From: Alternaria dauci
Lineage: Eukaryota > Ascomycota > Dothideomycetes > Pleosporales > Pleosporaceae
Assembly (NCBI RefSeq): GCF_042100115.1
Contig: NC_091272.1
Coordinates: 2,232,001-2,296,000, forward strand
DNA: 64,000 bases
Reading direction: 5' to 3'
Below are positions 39,471-51,417 of the stretch, in pieces. The position numbers and the translations under genes are program-made. The first letter of the stretch is position 1, and each line of letters opens with the position of its first letter. Below the pieces are notes generated by a model. The model worked only from the letters and a program-made list of their open reading frames with translations. It did not search any database and was not told the origin of the DNA.

Positions 39471-40248
39471 GGTGGGCGGCCTGTCCTATGGGCTGTATCT
39501 ACTGAGAAATTAGTATCGCGAGGATGACATGTTGAACCCCACATTGGGAGCGGCATGTCCTCGCGACGGCGCGACTCAGGCGCCATGCTGGTGAAGCACA
39601 ACTGGCAGACTTGGTACATGGCGACGACGTTGGTTTAGGACTTACGGATCGATGCGTGGGTGCCTGAGAGGCCCTAGGAATGGTCAAGCAGGATGAGAGA
39701 TACTGCCGTGATGTGGTGCTCGCGGTGCGCGCCCAGCGAGATCAGCGAATGCCCCACTAGCGCCTTTTGGTACCAGCGAATCTCTAGCGCCATCATCCCT
39801 ACGATCATTTGTACATGGTGTCTGACATAATGTTATATTTGCGCATGTTGGCTTCACACTAGAGACAATGGAGCTGCCCAGTTAGCGGCGTCTAGCCGCG
39901 TTCTGTAATCATCAACCTTGACCATACCACAAAACCGGGTAGCAGACCTGCTACACAGATTGAGCATCAAGTGTTGGAAAAAGATTCAATTGCGAAGTGC
40001 TTCAACAACGCCTACGCTACGGATGACATATCAATGAGACGATGACATTTCTACGAAACAAGATAGGGAAGAGCCTTTGCTGGATATCAATTGACATTTT
40101 GTAAGGAAAAAAAACTTTCGTGTCCAATGTACATTCGAAAGGTATTATTCAAGAAAGATCCTTCATACAAGCATACAAATGCTCCCTTCACAACTCCTCC
40201 ACAAATACACATACACACACTCTCTCTCTATGCAACATCTCCACCACC
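39471..40248. other. Intergenic, SPT10-like 5' side to tyrosinase 3' side
   Basis: 778 bases. It contains an AC/TC dinucleotide microsatellite near 40209-40228, just downstream of the tyrosinase stop codon on the transcript strand. No gene seen. Confidence 0.55.
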
Positions 40249-42545
40249 TTACATCTCAGAGTACAGGAAGTTACCAGACTCGTCAACGTACTCGATGGTC
40301 TGCTTGGTAACACAGTAGCCCTCCTCCTCCCAAGGCATGGAGGGGTAGGGGAAGATACCGTTGGAAGGGCTCTGGGGCATCGAGCCGTCGCTGCTGGGCT
40401 CATTGTACTCATCGCCGTCTGGGAGCGGGATGTCGAGCGAGGTAGGGACATACTTGAAAGGCTTTCCAGCAGGAAGGTGAGCAGTGGCGTCCTCGAGGAC
40501 CTCGTAAGGGGCGCTCAGGTCAGGAAGCTCGTCGTCAGAAGCAGCAGGCTTGGCCTTGTTGCACTTGACACTGATGTGGAAGTTGGGGATGTCCTCAGGG
40601 TTAAGCTCGCCATCAAGACCCACAACCTTGTAGTAGAGGTTCTCCTTGAGGTAGGGCTCGACGTGTTCGGGACGAAGCGACTCAAGCTCACCAGCAGCTT
40701 CCTTTCCTTGGAGGCAGGTAGTAAGAGGGAGAGAACCCTCAGTCATGACGGGCTGGGAAGCATTGCCACCACCTTGCATCATGCCGCCGAGGATGCCGTA
40801 GGAACCGACATAGCTGGGGTCCTGAGTGTAGTCGTTAGACGGGTCGTAGTCGGCATCGGCGGTGCTGTTGCTGTAAGGAGAGGTACCAGTGCTGATAGGG
40901 ACAACAGCAGAAGCGGTCGAGTTTGCAACAGGGTAAGGCGCAGTGGAGTTGGAGGTAGAGTTGTTGCCGGGCTTGCCGATGAAGCAGTGGACAGTGTAAG
41001 ATCCCTTGAGCGCGTACTTGTCGGCGACGACGGAAAGAATAGTGTGGTAGTCACCCTCCTTGATAGGACGTCCAAGGTACTGGCCAGTCTCCGACTTGTC
41101 GCCATCACGCTTGGTAAGTGTCCTCTGACCGCCGCCGTAGAGCTGAGTAACGGCGCGAGCCACCTGTTGGTAGGAACGGTCGCTGGTCTCGGGGTAGTAG
41201 TATCCAAGGGTGCGGGTCTCCTTGACATCAACCGAGGTGAAGTAGTTACCAGCAGTGTCCTTGGTGAAGGGCTTAAGAGGAGAGTACTGGTTCTTGGCCT
41301 CACCCTGGTTCCATTGAGCCATGGGACGCATGACGTTGCCATTAGAGACGTAGGTGTTGGGAACAATGAGCTGGTACATGGCGAGCAGACGGTCAATATT
41401 GGTGTGGTGGAGCCAGAAGAGGGGGTCGAAAGCCGAGATATCGAGGTAGTACATGTGTCCTCCACTTTCACCACCAGCAGCGTTGTGGATGGAATCGTGA
41501 ACGGACTCGAAGCTGTCAACGCCGCCGCCGCTCAAGTCAGTGCGAACACCAATGGCCGCAGAGCTTGCAGCACCCCAGTTGGCCTTGCTGGAGAAGAGAG
41601 CAAAGACACGGTCACGGAGAGAGATGCGCATAGAGCTGATGCGGGCGTTGACCTCGTTGTTGTTGCTGCGGGTAGGGTTACTGATCGGGCGACGCAGCGT
41701 CTCAGGCCAGTTGTTCCATGGGCCTCCGCCCATCTCAGATGGAAGCGAGTTGCCGAAGCTGTACTTGTACAGGGGGTTGGGAATGGTGACAGTTCCTTGA
41801 GGCTTGGTCACACGGACAGTCTGGTCACGCATCTGGGTAGGGACTGTGGCGCCGCCTTGTCCTGGATCCATGGCCCAGTCCCAGTAAGGCATGCGGAGAG
41901 TGGCCGCGGCGTTCCTCCATCGCTGCTGCTGGTTGGCAGGGAAAGTGGCGATGACTTCCAAAACGCTCTGGTACCATGCTTGCTGCGAATTGTTAGTCCA
42001 CGCCTCAGGTCTCGACCAAGATTTCATACCTCGTAGATGGCAAGGTAAGGCCTGTGCCAGGAGCCGAAAAGAGCCTGTCCGTGAGGGCAAAAACCTGCCT
42101 GGTTCAAGAGGGGTGTGGGGAAGTTGTTCCAGGATTGGAAAGGACGGCCGTGAACACCAGAGACCTGGTAGTACGAAAGCCTGTCGTTCTTATCCTTGGC
42201 CATGAATCTCTCCATACCCAGGAGGTACAGGTTCCACTGGTCGGCGTTGCGCGCCAAGGTACGGATCTCGAGACGGGGTGCAGCAGTCCTGCCGCCATTG
42301 CACTGGCCGTTGGACGCAGTGCCGGAGCTGCACACACCAGTGATGGCGATGAAGCCTTGCTGCGACTGACGCTTGGCGAGTTCACTCTCGATCTCGTTGA
42401 TATGAGCCTCGATGGCAGCATCTGCGCGGCGGGCAGGGTGGGCGTGGTGGTGCGAGCCATGTTGGAAAGCAACAGTGAACTGGAGAATGGACAGGAGGGC
42501 GACGAGCATGGTCATCATGCTGGCGGGCTTGCTAAAGTTGGCCAT
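40249..42545 (-). CDS. Tyrosinase (type-3 copper, secreted precursor)
   Basis: Two exons (42545-42030, 41982-40249) sum to 2250 nt, 749 aa. The Met at 42545 is preferred because it starts a signal peptide (MMTMLVALLSILQFTVAF follows); a frame from 42602 adds 19 residues. Copper site A: His in SGVHG, then FCPHGQALFGSWHRPYL with His155 and His164; Cys153-x-His155 is the pair that forms the thioether in fungal tyrosinases. Copper site B: HDSIHNAAGG (His334, His338) and DPLFWLHHTNIDRL. The long C-terminal part is Asn/Ser/Thr-rich with a YGGGQRTLTKRD linker and Lys-Arg sites, probably a cleavable lid. Tyrosinases hydroxylate and oxidise phenols to quinones in melanin formation. Confidence 0.92.
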
Positions 42546-44970
42546 GTTGAAGAACGTAGTGTATGCTTTTTGCGTGTTTGGTTGAAGGACCGTAAGGGCC
42601 AAGAGTCTCGAAACGATGCGACTCGACGAACCCGAAAAAATGAAGAACTATTAAAACCGATGCTAAAGAGCGTAACGACCTTTGGATGAAGCCCCAGAAG
42701 GTCTGGAAAGAAAACGTGTGCTGTAGAGACCTCGACGTCAAAAAACAACGAGGAATCAGAGATGCGGCGTAACCGGAGCAGGGGCGGGCACGCGGCAGGG
42801 TCATATATCGCGGTATGCTATTTCTAGCCCATGCTCAACTGGGCTTAAACTCCTGCTGTTGGTCGCCTTTTCGGACACGACGCGGTTGAGCCTGGACCGG
42901 GGGGGTATATCGTATTCATAGCGGCATCCATAGTCGCAGGAGACGATTGGGCAGAAGATGGACTCAGTGGGCAGGTGAAGCGTCCCTGTCGGTCGCGAAA
43001 CGTCCAAGCACGACTGATCCGCGCCGCCTTCCCCTGACTTGGCTATATGCAGACAAGTGCGTCTACGCAGGGGCCGTTCGAGGCTGCTGATTTGGGAGTC
43101 GACTGGCGCCGACGTCTACCTCTCACATGTCTCAGGCCGGAGTCGCGAGATGTCGTGTCGCCTGCTACTGTACATACGACGACAGCCAACTGTCGTCCCT
43201 GTCATCGTACAACCTGTCCGCGCGAACGTGGACCAGACCAACAACGCCGTCTGCGCTCTCCGTACCGATGAACGAGTCGTTCCTCGGAACGGGAAAAAGA
43301 CGCATTTCGGCAACAGGAGCCTTTCTGGTCAACTAGCACAGCCACCGCGACGCCCCAGGCACGCTCCTACTGAAGAACCATTCGCGGTCCACAGGAGGAC
43401 CGGTACTTTCACCTTCTGCATCCACTTCTCGCACCCTTTTGATTGCAGTCTGTCTTGCGAAGCATTCGCTTGCCGGCCACATATCCCCACTCCATGCAAG
43501 GACACGCGCCATTGCTGTGCGACCACCTGACCATGGCCTTATCAAACGCACATCTTCATTGTGCCCCGCCGCTCATCGATTATGTAAGGGGTGTCAGCTA
43601 CTACTATGCACGTTATGCCTTCATTGCCCAGCAAGACGGCGTCTTTGTCCATTGCCCTTCTCGGCTGATCGCTTATTGGCCAATGTTAATGCCGGTTCAC
43701 GCGAAACCGTGTTTCACTAGACCGTGGATCACCACGCACATGTCAAGGACCTGAGCAGACACCGTCGTTTCAACCCTCCTATTTTTCGCAAATCGACAGT
43801 GCTTGAGTCGACTCAAGCTTTTCCTCTGTGGAGATGGTTTATCGATATCGTCTCTCAACAAGTGCTGTTCCTGCGGAGTGACGCCCAAAACCTAAATGGC
43901 GGAACGCTTAGAATCTAGATGTCTAGCTAGCTGCGAGTTTGATCGGTTCGGTCGGTGCGCTGCATGCCCATGTTATCAGCGGCGGGACAATACGCATGTG
44001 CCAATGTTCGCAGACGGTAAGATGCGAGGATTGCCCCTCTCCACAGACGAGCGTCAGATCCGCCACGAGCCCTCGAGCGTCGCCGAGAATAAGCGGGTCG
44101 AGGCAACGCGCAATCCAATCCACTTTGATTCTTCATGATGACATCGTTTGTCTTGGTTGGAATATTGCCTTCTTTTCCTATTGGCACATCCTCGGTGCTG
44201 AAGGTTGATAGCTAGGGCTTTGGAACGCGACGCTCTCACGTACACAACTTCGAAGATCCAAGTTTCTCAATGTCTCGAACCCTGACCTGCGTTGCAGTCG
44301 ACAAAGTATAATTGTTTCGCGGCCCATGTTGGCAGACGGCACAGTGTTTCGTGAAAGATGAAGGAGCGACCAGGATGGACTTACACAGCAGCAGTGCCAA
44401 CTGACAATACCACCAGCCTGGTCTATAAATGTAGGATGACGCTCTTGGAATGGCGACGTCATGTTTCGGAATTGATTGTAAGATTAAAGGAACAGTCTAT
44501 AAGAAACTGTTGTCCCAACGTAGTTATCGTCCATGCTCGTATCGGGGACCCGCACTAAGAACCACAAAAGCACCGAAAGGACAGCGAACAACGACGTGAC
44601 GGACACGGTACTCGCCGCAGCCTCCGATCCAAATCAATGAACCAAGTAGATCTCCATTTCAGACGAACAAGGAACACGACATCGAGAGTACATCAAAAGC
44701 ACATCCATTGGAGGCAAACCCCCAGTCATGTTCATGCCGTCAAAGGAAAGACGGAAGGAGTACACAAAGTATTATATTGAAATGCGCGCGCTAGGCTTCA
44801 AAACATATAATATTGGGGGGGAAAGAAAAGAAAATGGGTATATGTTGTCTAAGGCAAGCGACGATACAGTCAAACCGCATAGCATATAACCAATACACAC
44901 TGTTTTGTAGATCAGAAACCATTCGTCATCGTCATTAATTCCCGCCTCGACCCTCCTTAACACACGCACA
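42546..44970. other. Long intergenic stretch, no supported gene
   Basis: 2.4 kb between the tyrosinase start and the BCK1-like stop. Frames on both strands (largest 43039-43530) are basic, Ser/Arg-rich and without domain. No large repeat is visible. The tyrosinase promoter should lie in the right-hand neighbourhood of 42546, the BCK1-like terminator near 44970. Confidence 0.45.
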
Positions 44971-47900
44971 CTATTGGAAAGCCCCCCTAATCTTGGCATA
45001 AAGCTCTGTATCCAGGAAATTGTAATTCGGGTCACTGAAGCAGAAAGGCGCGCGTAGGAGCGTCTCGGCCGTAGGACGCTCCATGGGATCAATCGTAAAG
45101 CAGTCGTACATGAAACTCAAGCCTTCTACTCCAATCACCCTGGACACGTCCTCGGGAATCGGAGGAGCCTGGTTCAAGCTACCGAGCTTGTAAATGGCAC
45201 CAATGGCTTCTTCTTTAGACCACGGACGTTTACCCGCAAACATCTCCAGGACAACGCAACCCAGAGACCAGATGTCGACTTTGGCAGAATATCCTTGGCC
45301 CTGGGAGCGGATCACTTCGGGGGCCATCCAGAAGACGGAGCCTTGCATGCTGTTTGTCACGTCATTGCCGTAGATGTTATCGCTCTTCTTGGATATACCA
45401 AAATCAGAGATCTTGCATGTACCGTCCAGGTCCAGCAGGATGTTATCAGCTTTGAGATCGCGATGGAGAATGCCTTCACGATGAAGGTACGAAAGACCAA
45501 GCAGAGTCTGCCGTGTAAGTGAAGAGACAACAGACTCTTCAAACTTTCCGTGCTTGCGGATGCAAGACCCTACGCTGCCACCAGAAATGTACTCGAGGAA
45601 GATAGAGATGCTATACTCTTTGCGTTCGCATCCGAGGTACTGCACAATGTTGGGGTGGTCAAGATGCTGCATGGTATCAATCTCTTGGTCCAGACTCTTC
45701 ACGAGTTCTTTGATCTTGTCCTTGTCGGACCCCGCGGCTTTGGCGTTGACTTCGACTTGCTTGACAGCAATAAGCTCTCCGGTGGTGATGTTCATACCAA
45801 GGTAGACGCGACCAAACGTGCCTTTGCCGATGAGTTGACCCTTCATCCATTTGAATGTTGGCTGCCGCGACGGGACACTTGGCAGATGATCTTGCGGTAT
45901 CGTTTCCATAACGAGACGCGAGCCGCGTTGAGGTCGTACTTGCTCAGTCCTAGCATTGAACATCTTTGTCGACTTTCGCCTAACAATATCGCCGCCATTA
46001 CGTAGCGTAGCAACTCGCGATGGGCCGGCACCAGCATGTGCCTGGCCTGGAAGTGGCCTCTTTTCCAGTGGCTGGTACTGTGATTTCACCACTTCACGAA
46101 TAGACTTGGTTCGGCCCAGGCCAGCGCCCGACTTTCTCATGTTTCGCTGCGCGATGCTCTGCAGCCCGGCACCACCACGAGTGAGATGTTGATTGGCAGG
46201 ACTCGGCTCAGAGGGCGCAGGCTGGGGGTCATTGACTGGCTCAGCGGCGACGTCCACTTCCTCTTCCTCAAGCATGGGTTGGTCGAGATTGACATTCGGG
46301 AAGAGCTCGTCAAGGTGTTCCACGAGGGCTTCAGCTGGCGGACGGTTTGCCCAGACATCACTAGCGAAGGACTCGCGACGCGAAAACTTGTTCGTATCGT
46401 TCGGGGAGTCGGTCCAGGTTGCAGATGCGGCCGACTCGGGGTGAAAGTCGCTTGGCTGCGAGTCGCGATCCCCAGTTGCACTTTGCTCAGCAGATTTTTC
46501 TGTGACTTGGGCTAACGAGTTCTTGGACCGTTGTGTCTTGAGTGTAAGATTTGGCCGTTGGCTACGGGAATTGGTCCGGGTGATGGGCGTGTCCTTTGCA
46601 GGGGTGGGTGGACCAGCTCGTCCTGCGAGCGGCGCAGCGAATAACCCATCATCGGAATCGTCATCCTCCGAATCCAAAGGTTCAAGGTTTGGTGATTTTG
46701 TAATAAACGACACTCGCGCCTCCTCGAAATCGTGAGTAGGTCCGTATATAGATACCCTTGATGGCTCCCTACTCAGTGTGGTCTCCGGGACTGGCGCTGT
46801 GTGAGGGCTTCGATTCGGTGAACGAGATCGTTCGTCTCTCGGTCGTGTTACTGTCGAATCAGGCATTGCGAGACTGAGGCCTGGCCTCTCAGTGGACATG
46901 TCGTCTCCGAAAACTTCCTCATAGTCAGGTATTCTGAACGGTATATTGCCTTTGCTCATTGTGAAATCGCCGGGACTGCGAGGTGACCCACCTGGACTAT
47001 TCCTGCCAGAGCTAGATCTAGCTGCGAATCCATTATCCTGCAGTATCTGTTGCGATGGGCGAATACTCTCGGATGAGCCTTCTTCCTTTGAAGGCGGTTG
47101 CTGGCCCTTTGGTGGTGGTGCGCGGTTTGCTGCCCCTATCCCTGCCCCGAGATTACCGGCACCAATGATGGCGGCAGCAATGCCTCCCAGTCCACTCGCA
47201 CCTTGTGGGATGGCTTTGCGCTTTTCGGACTGTGACTCCGTTGATCTTCGTTTGTCTTGGCCATCGTCACTTTCAGGCCATGAGCCGCGGTTCTTAGCCC
47301 TTGACAAAGAATTAGCCTTCAACAGCGTGCTGGTATCGGCAGGTACCGGTGGTGGTTCTCTCAGAGGAACAAGTTGCTTCGGTTTCCCGTCGAATTGTCT
47401 CTTCACGTCCTCGTAAGGAGAAGCGCGGGGTTCGTCAAAGTCGACAACGCGTTGACTTCGATAGCCGAGATTATCGCTTGAAGTAGGATTGAGATCAGGG
47501 CTGTGTCCATTGATATTCCGGAAACGGGTCCTCAAGTATTCGTCCTGTTTCCGCTTTGTTTCCTTCCGGTGCTCTTCAGCAGCGGCTTCGAGCAGCTTCC
47601 GCCGTTCCTCCTCAGCCAAGTTATCACGCGGCTCCCACGCAGACTCTGCAGGTCTGTCGAGCGGGTTATTCGGCATGGGCTCAGTCTTCTCTGCCATCTT
47701 ACGAAGAGCTGCACTTCTGTCGGGGACCAGCGTGGACTCTCCGGACTTTCCACCTGGAGAGTCTAGCTGGGAGTCGGCGTTGAGTCGAGAGTATGCATCT
47801 TCATCAACAGACCTGGCAGTTGCATGAGGAAGCGAGACTCCTAGTCCAGCAGATGGAGGTACGGCTCCCTCTTGGGGTATTTTGACAAAGATCTTGAGCT

Positions 47901-50346
47901 CGCCAACTCGATTTCCGTATTGCGACCGAGCCTTTAGCAATTTGGAGTCTGATAGAGGATGATCGTGCTCTTGCTGTCCGGGTAGAGTAAGATGCAACTC
48001 TACACCAGGTATCTGGCTCAATCCCTGACTTAGTTCTTCACAACACACAGTCCGTAGAGCTGCTGCTGAGTCTATGTTGGTGATGTCAATGAGGCGGTAG
48101 TTCCAGCCATCCGGTGTTACAAAAGCGTATCTGCGATCTTCTCTCCCGGATGCACGGGTGCGACCCGCTGCTCGGTTATCGGAGTCTGTCTGAGCTGATC
48201 GTCGCGAAGGGGGCCGATCGTTCAAAGACGTTTCACTAGAATTCATGCCAGACTTTCCAAAAAGAGAGCCGCTTGGATGAGTACGGTGGCTCGCCGGACT
48301 GGTGGGCGAATCAAGACTGGTATCATCGGGAGATGGGTGGTTTTCCTTCTTCCGCCCGCCCATGATCTTCTTGAAGAAACCCTTCTCATGATCTTTGGCA
48401 CTGCCCGGCACCTCCATGTCGTATCTTGCTAATCCGGTGCCTGGCCGTGAGCCTTCGTAGCCGTTCTTCCGGTTCTCGTTGCGACTCTCAGACCGGTTCT
48501 CAAACGACCTGCCCGAGGGTGGTCCCGAGCCGGTATTTGCAAACGTGGAGTTGATCGATTCGGTACTGTTGACGCGGTTGTGAGGAGAGTAGTAGCGGGA
48601 TCCGTTGTTGTTCAACCCCGCGCTGAGCTGCCCCCCATTAGTCGCAGGGCGGGCTGATGGCAAGGCAGGGCTTTGCTGTGGACTTGCTTGGCGATAGTTT
48701 GTCGCACCCAGAGAAGATGGCCCGAATTCCGAGGACGCGTTTGGGCTGTGTCGTACAGACTTTGGATCAAGGCCCTGGAGAACTTCTCTTGAGTAGGGAC
48801 TGCGCGCAGGACCCTCTGAAAAGTCTGGAGTCGGACCGAGGCCTGGAACCGTGAAGTTGCGTTGCTGTGTCGAGATCCGTCTGGGTGGGTTTGTGCTGCC
48901 GCCAGGCGAGTGCAGCAGCAGTTGGCGACCAGGACTTTCTTCGCCGTTTCCAGCAGTGGTTGGCGTCGATCCAAAATCCATGCCCCGGGTGCCGATGTAG
49001 GGCGAGTTTTCGACAGTGCCCTCTGTTCCAGCGCTCGTCATGCCAGTGTCAGATCGCTGCGGTGGCGCCCGAGGATTGGCAGTGGTGCCCGTCTCAACGA
49101 TGGAGCGTACAAGTCTACGCAGCTTGCGACCCTCGTCCCGCTCTCTGTTCTGGTCCCATCCAGTACCACTTGCTGTACATTGCTTGGCCAGCTGCGGAAA
49201 GATGACCTGATGCATCATGGCTACGTTGCCTTTGCTACCATGGCCGCGGCCAATATCCAAGAACTTTGAGCCTTCGAGGCCCAATGTCCGGAATGTCTCT
49301 TGCCAGTCTCGTGAGAAATTGTTGCTCGCGAGCCAGTGCTGCACACGCTCGGCAGGCCAATACATTGAGTGGTCGTGTGGAGATATCGGAGTGGTGCCGT
49401 TGCTTTCGGAACGGTAGTAGACGCTGCCATGGTTCTGGGCCATTGGGTTCTGCAGGGTTGCGGTTGGCGGCCCAGAGGAGTCGTAACCCTGAGCCCGTTC
49501 GGTGGGTATGTTGAGGTGGTTGCGACTGCTGGGCGTCTGGGGCATGTTGAAGCCGTTGTTGGAGCCATACTGCACGCTCTGCACACTCTCGAGGAGGCTG
49601 CTGGAGAAGGCCTGGGCTGAAGTGTCGGTGTTGGCCGAGTAGTTGTCGTCTCTGTAGTAGGGCTCAGGGTAGCCGCCCCGCGACGTGTGCAGTGGAGGGA
49701 TGCCTACACCGGGCCCAAACGACTCGCCGCCGGGAATGTACGTGGCTGATGTCAGAGGGGGTTCGCGCTCGTGCTGGAGTTGTTGGGGCGGAGGCCCCGG
49801 GGGAGGGGGGATGGGGTTATAGGTGTGGTACTGGCCCGGGTTGTAGCCTCCTCCTTGCTGCTGGTACTGGGGCCGTGGGGGACCCCAGTTGTTGGCGGCA
49901 TGCGGGGGCGGCGGGATGGGGATGCTGCCGCCCAGGTTTGCGTAATTCGTGGGCCGTGGAGGCGGCGGGGGGAGGGCAATGTGGGCGGGCGTGCTCGAGG
50001 GCTGGGGCGGCGGAGGGGGGATGTACTGATGCATAGCTGGGCCGTCGATGTAGGGCTGCTGGCGCAACGTGGTGAGTGGGTCAGCAACGGTATGCGCCCT
50101 CGCACGCGGGCTCGTAGACGGCGCGCTGGCTCCGCCGGGCGAGAAGGAGGGATATGGCGACCCGAGGTTGCTCAGGCCCAGCGGCTGGAGCGACGACGAC
50201 GGCGACGAGGTGACGCTGGGGATCTCGGGCAGCGGAAGATTGGAGGGCGGGATGCGATTGGGGCGAGGCCCGCGACGGGCGGCAGCAGCAGGGTCCGAGG
50301 GATTGGAGATGTTGGACGCGGAGCGCTGTCGAGGCTCTTGGGTCAT
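44971..50346 (-). CDS. BCK1: Bck1-type MAP kinase kinase kinase (cell-wall integrity)
   Basis: Single exon, 1791 aa. Residues 1-320 are Pro/Gln-rich with long proline runs. A SAM-like segment lies around 325-400 (YWPAERVQHWLASNNFSRDW). A Ras-association-like region lies around 735-830 (YAFVTPDGWNYRLIDITNID). The kinase domain is at about 1497-1775: GKGTFGRVYLG (P-loop), AVKQVEV (Lys), HRDLKADNILL (catalytic loop near 1626), DFGISKKS, and GSVFWMAPEVI. Bck1 is activated by protein kinase C and phosphorylates the MKK of the cell-wall integrity MAPK cascade; in plant pathogens it is needed for invasion. Disordered acidic linkers contain likely regulatory sites. The absence of introns over 5.4 kb is notable beside intron-rich neighbours. 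Confidence 0.93.
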   Translation of the reverse strand: MTQEPRQRSASNISNPSDPAAAARRGPRPNRIPPSNLPLPEIPSVTSSPSSSLQPLGLSNLGSPYPSFSPGGASAPSTSPRARAHTVADPLTTLRQQPYIDGPAMHQYIPPPPPQPSSTPAHIALPPPPPRPTNYANLGGSIPIPPPPHAANNWGPPRPQYQQQGGGYNPGQYHTYNPIPPPPGPPPQQLQHEREPPLTSATYIPGGESFGPGVGIPPLHTSRGGYPEPYYRDDNYSANTDTSAQAFSSSLLESVQSVQYGSNNGFNMPQTPSSRNHLNIPTERAQGYDSSGPPTATLQNPMAQNHGSVYYRSESNGTTPISPHDHSMYWPAERVQHWLASNNFSRDWQETFRTLGLEGSKFLDIGRGHGSKGNVAMMHQVIFPQLAKQCTASGTGWDQNRERDEGRKLRRLVRSIVETGTTANPRAPPQRSDTGMTSAGTEGTVENSPYIGTRGMDFGSTPTTAGNGEESPGRQLLLHSPGGSTNPPRRISTQQRNFTVPGLGPTPDFSEGPARSPYSREVLQGLDPKSVRHSPNASSEFGPSSLGATNYRQASPQQSPALPSARPATNGGQLSAGLNNNGSRYYSPHNRVNSTESINSTFANTGSGPPSGRSFENRSESRNENRKNGYEGSRPGTGLARYDMEVPGSAKDHEKGFFKKIMGGRKKENHPSPDDTSLDSPTSPASHRTHPSGSLFGKSGMNSSETSLNDRPPSRRSAQTDSDNRAAGRTRASGREDRRYAFVTPDGWNYRLIDITNIDSAAALRTVCCEELSQGLSQIPGVELHLTLPGQQEHDHPLSDSKLLKARSQYGNRVGELKIFVKIPQEGAVPPSAGLGVSLPHATARSVDEDAYSRLNADSQLDSPGGKSGESTLVPDRSAALRKMAEKTEPMPNNPLDRPAESAWEPRDNLAEEERRKLLEAAAEEHRKETKRKQDEYLRTRFRNINGHSPDLNPTSSDNLGYRSQRVVDFDEPRASPYEDVKRQFDGKPKQLVPLREPPPVPADTSTLLKANSLSRAKNRGSWPESDDGQDKRRSTESQSEKRKAIPQGASGLGGIAAAIIGAGNLGAGIGAANRAPPPKGQQPPSKEEGSSESIRPSQQILQDNGFAARSSSGRNSPGGSPRSPGDFTMSKGNIPFRIPDYEEVFGDDMSTERPGLSLAMPDSTVTRPRDERSRSPNRSPHTAPVPETTLSREPSRVSIYGPTHDFEEARVSFITKSPNLEPLDSEDDDSDDGLFAAPLAGRAGPPTPAKDTPITRTNSRSQRPNLTLKTQRSKNSLAQVTEKSAEQSATGDRDSQPSDFHPESAASATWTDSPNDTNKFSRRESFASDVWANRPPAEALVEHLDELFPNVNLDQPMLEEEEVDVAAEPVNDPQPAPSEPSPANQHLTRGGAGLQSIAQRNMRKSGAGLGRTKSIREVVKSQYQPLEKRPLPGQAHAGAGPSRVATLRNGGDIVRRKSTKMFNARTEQVRPQRGSRLVMETIPQDHLPSVPSRQPTFKWMKGQLIGKGTFGRVYLGMNITTGELIAVKQVEVNAKAAGSDKDKIKELVKSLDQEIDTMQHLDHPNIVQYLGCERKEYSISIFLEYISGGSVGSCIRKHGKFEESVVSSLTRQTLLGLSYLHREGILHRDLKADNILLDLDGTCKISDFGISKKSDNIYGNDVTNSMQGSVFWMAPEVIRSQGQGYSAKVDIWSLGCVVLEMFAGKRPWSKEEAIGAIYKLGSLNQAPPIPEDVSRVIGVEGLSFMYDCFTIDPMERPTAETLLRAPFCFSDPNYNFLDTELYAKIRGAFQ

Positions 50347-51417
50347 GTCTCGACCACGGGCACGGCGGTGTTGGGTCAGCGGCCAAGGTCCGTCACATCA
50401 CGACATGACGCTGCAGCGGAAAAGGCCGTGTCTGGGTTGGTGGGCTCCTTGGGCTCCTTTGTCGGTGCCTCTCTGCGGTATGCCGTCGATGCCAGTCGCG
50501 CGGGTGGGTCCCAAGACCAAGGCTCCAGGTCGAATACAGGATACGAATCGCGGAGCCGTTGGGACGGAGGACGGGGGTGCGAGGGTGAAGGACGGAAGTC
50601 TGGAGGGCAGAAATACGGCGCCTGCGCTTGGGTCGATGTGGGCGCTTCGACGAGGGCAGGCAGATGCGCTGGGCCGTCGTCGTGGGAGAGACAGGAGCAC
50701 AGCACGGGAGATTGCGAGAGCAGCGACTGCGCGACAACAGCAGCGACAACAGCAGTAGCCGCAACAACAATTACAACGACGAGGGGCAGCGACTGAGCGA
50801 CCGAGTGCGCCGGCGATCAGATGCTGCCTGGGGGTCTGGAGGTGGTGAGAGCTACGGCACGGGCACGGGCCCCGGGTGAAGCATGCACCGTGATTTGCTC
50901 GACGCGCCGCTCCAGCCTGGCGCTGTCAGCCGTTGCACCCTTCTCGACCCGCCTCTTCCACGCTGTAACTCTCAATGCGCATGGATCATTACGTAGCCAC
51001 CGGAGAGACACCGTCGCAAGCCCACTTGCCGTGTTTCACCTCACACGAGCACAACGAGCACGTGGCGGTGCTGCTCTTGGCCCCGCACCGCCACAGCATC
51101 CCATCGTGTCCCGTTAGTCAGGTACTGGCCCGGCCGTCTGCTCCCGAGCACCACCTTTGCTCGTATCAACGTAATGTCCAATTTCAGTCTCCAGCTCCTT
51201 TTGTCATCGCCGTCCGACTCACACGGCTTTGCCTTTCTGCACCAACAGCCTGCGAATTTCTCAAATACCACGTTCCAATTTCCTAGCATGTTCTGGTGGG
51301 GCAAGCCGTTAGTGGACAGGGCCAACTCTCCCTCCAAACCTGGGCCGCAAAGCGCACAATGTACATCTCTTAGCATCACCACCACCTGGACGTCTTGTCC
51401 TGTGACACCTTTACTGA
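50347..51417. promoter_or_regulatory. Divergent region upstream of BCK1 and the reductase gene
   Basis: 1071 bases between divergent starts. It includes a CAG/CAA-rich stretch around 50715-50790 and a CACGTG at 51059-51064. Long open frames here are GC-driven and lack domains. Confidence 0.5.

Noticed and set aside
40120..42036. 638-codon plus-strand open frame opposite tyrosinase
   Set aside because: It lies entirely antisense to a well-supported gene, has no domain, and arises because the tyrosinase codon usage avoids codons whose complement is a stop.
43039..43530. Possible gene in the 2.4 kb gap upstream of tyrosinase
   Set aside because: Arg/Pro/Cys-rich translation without domain; several frames are open at once, as expected for GC-rich spacer.
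49771..50796. 341-codon plus-strand frame opposite the BCK1 N-terminus
   Set aside because: Complement of proline-rich coding sequence (gives Gly/Arg/Trp runs); no domain and no start context.
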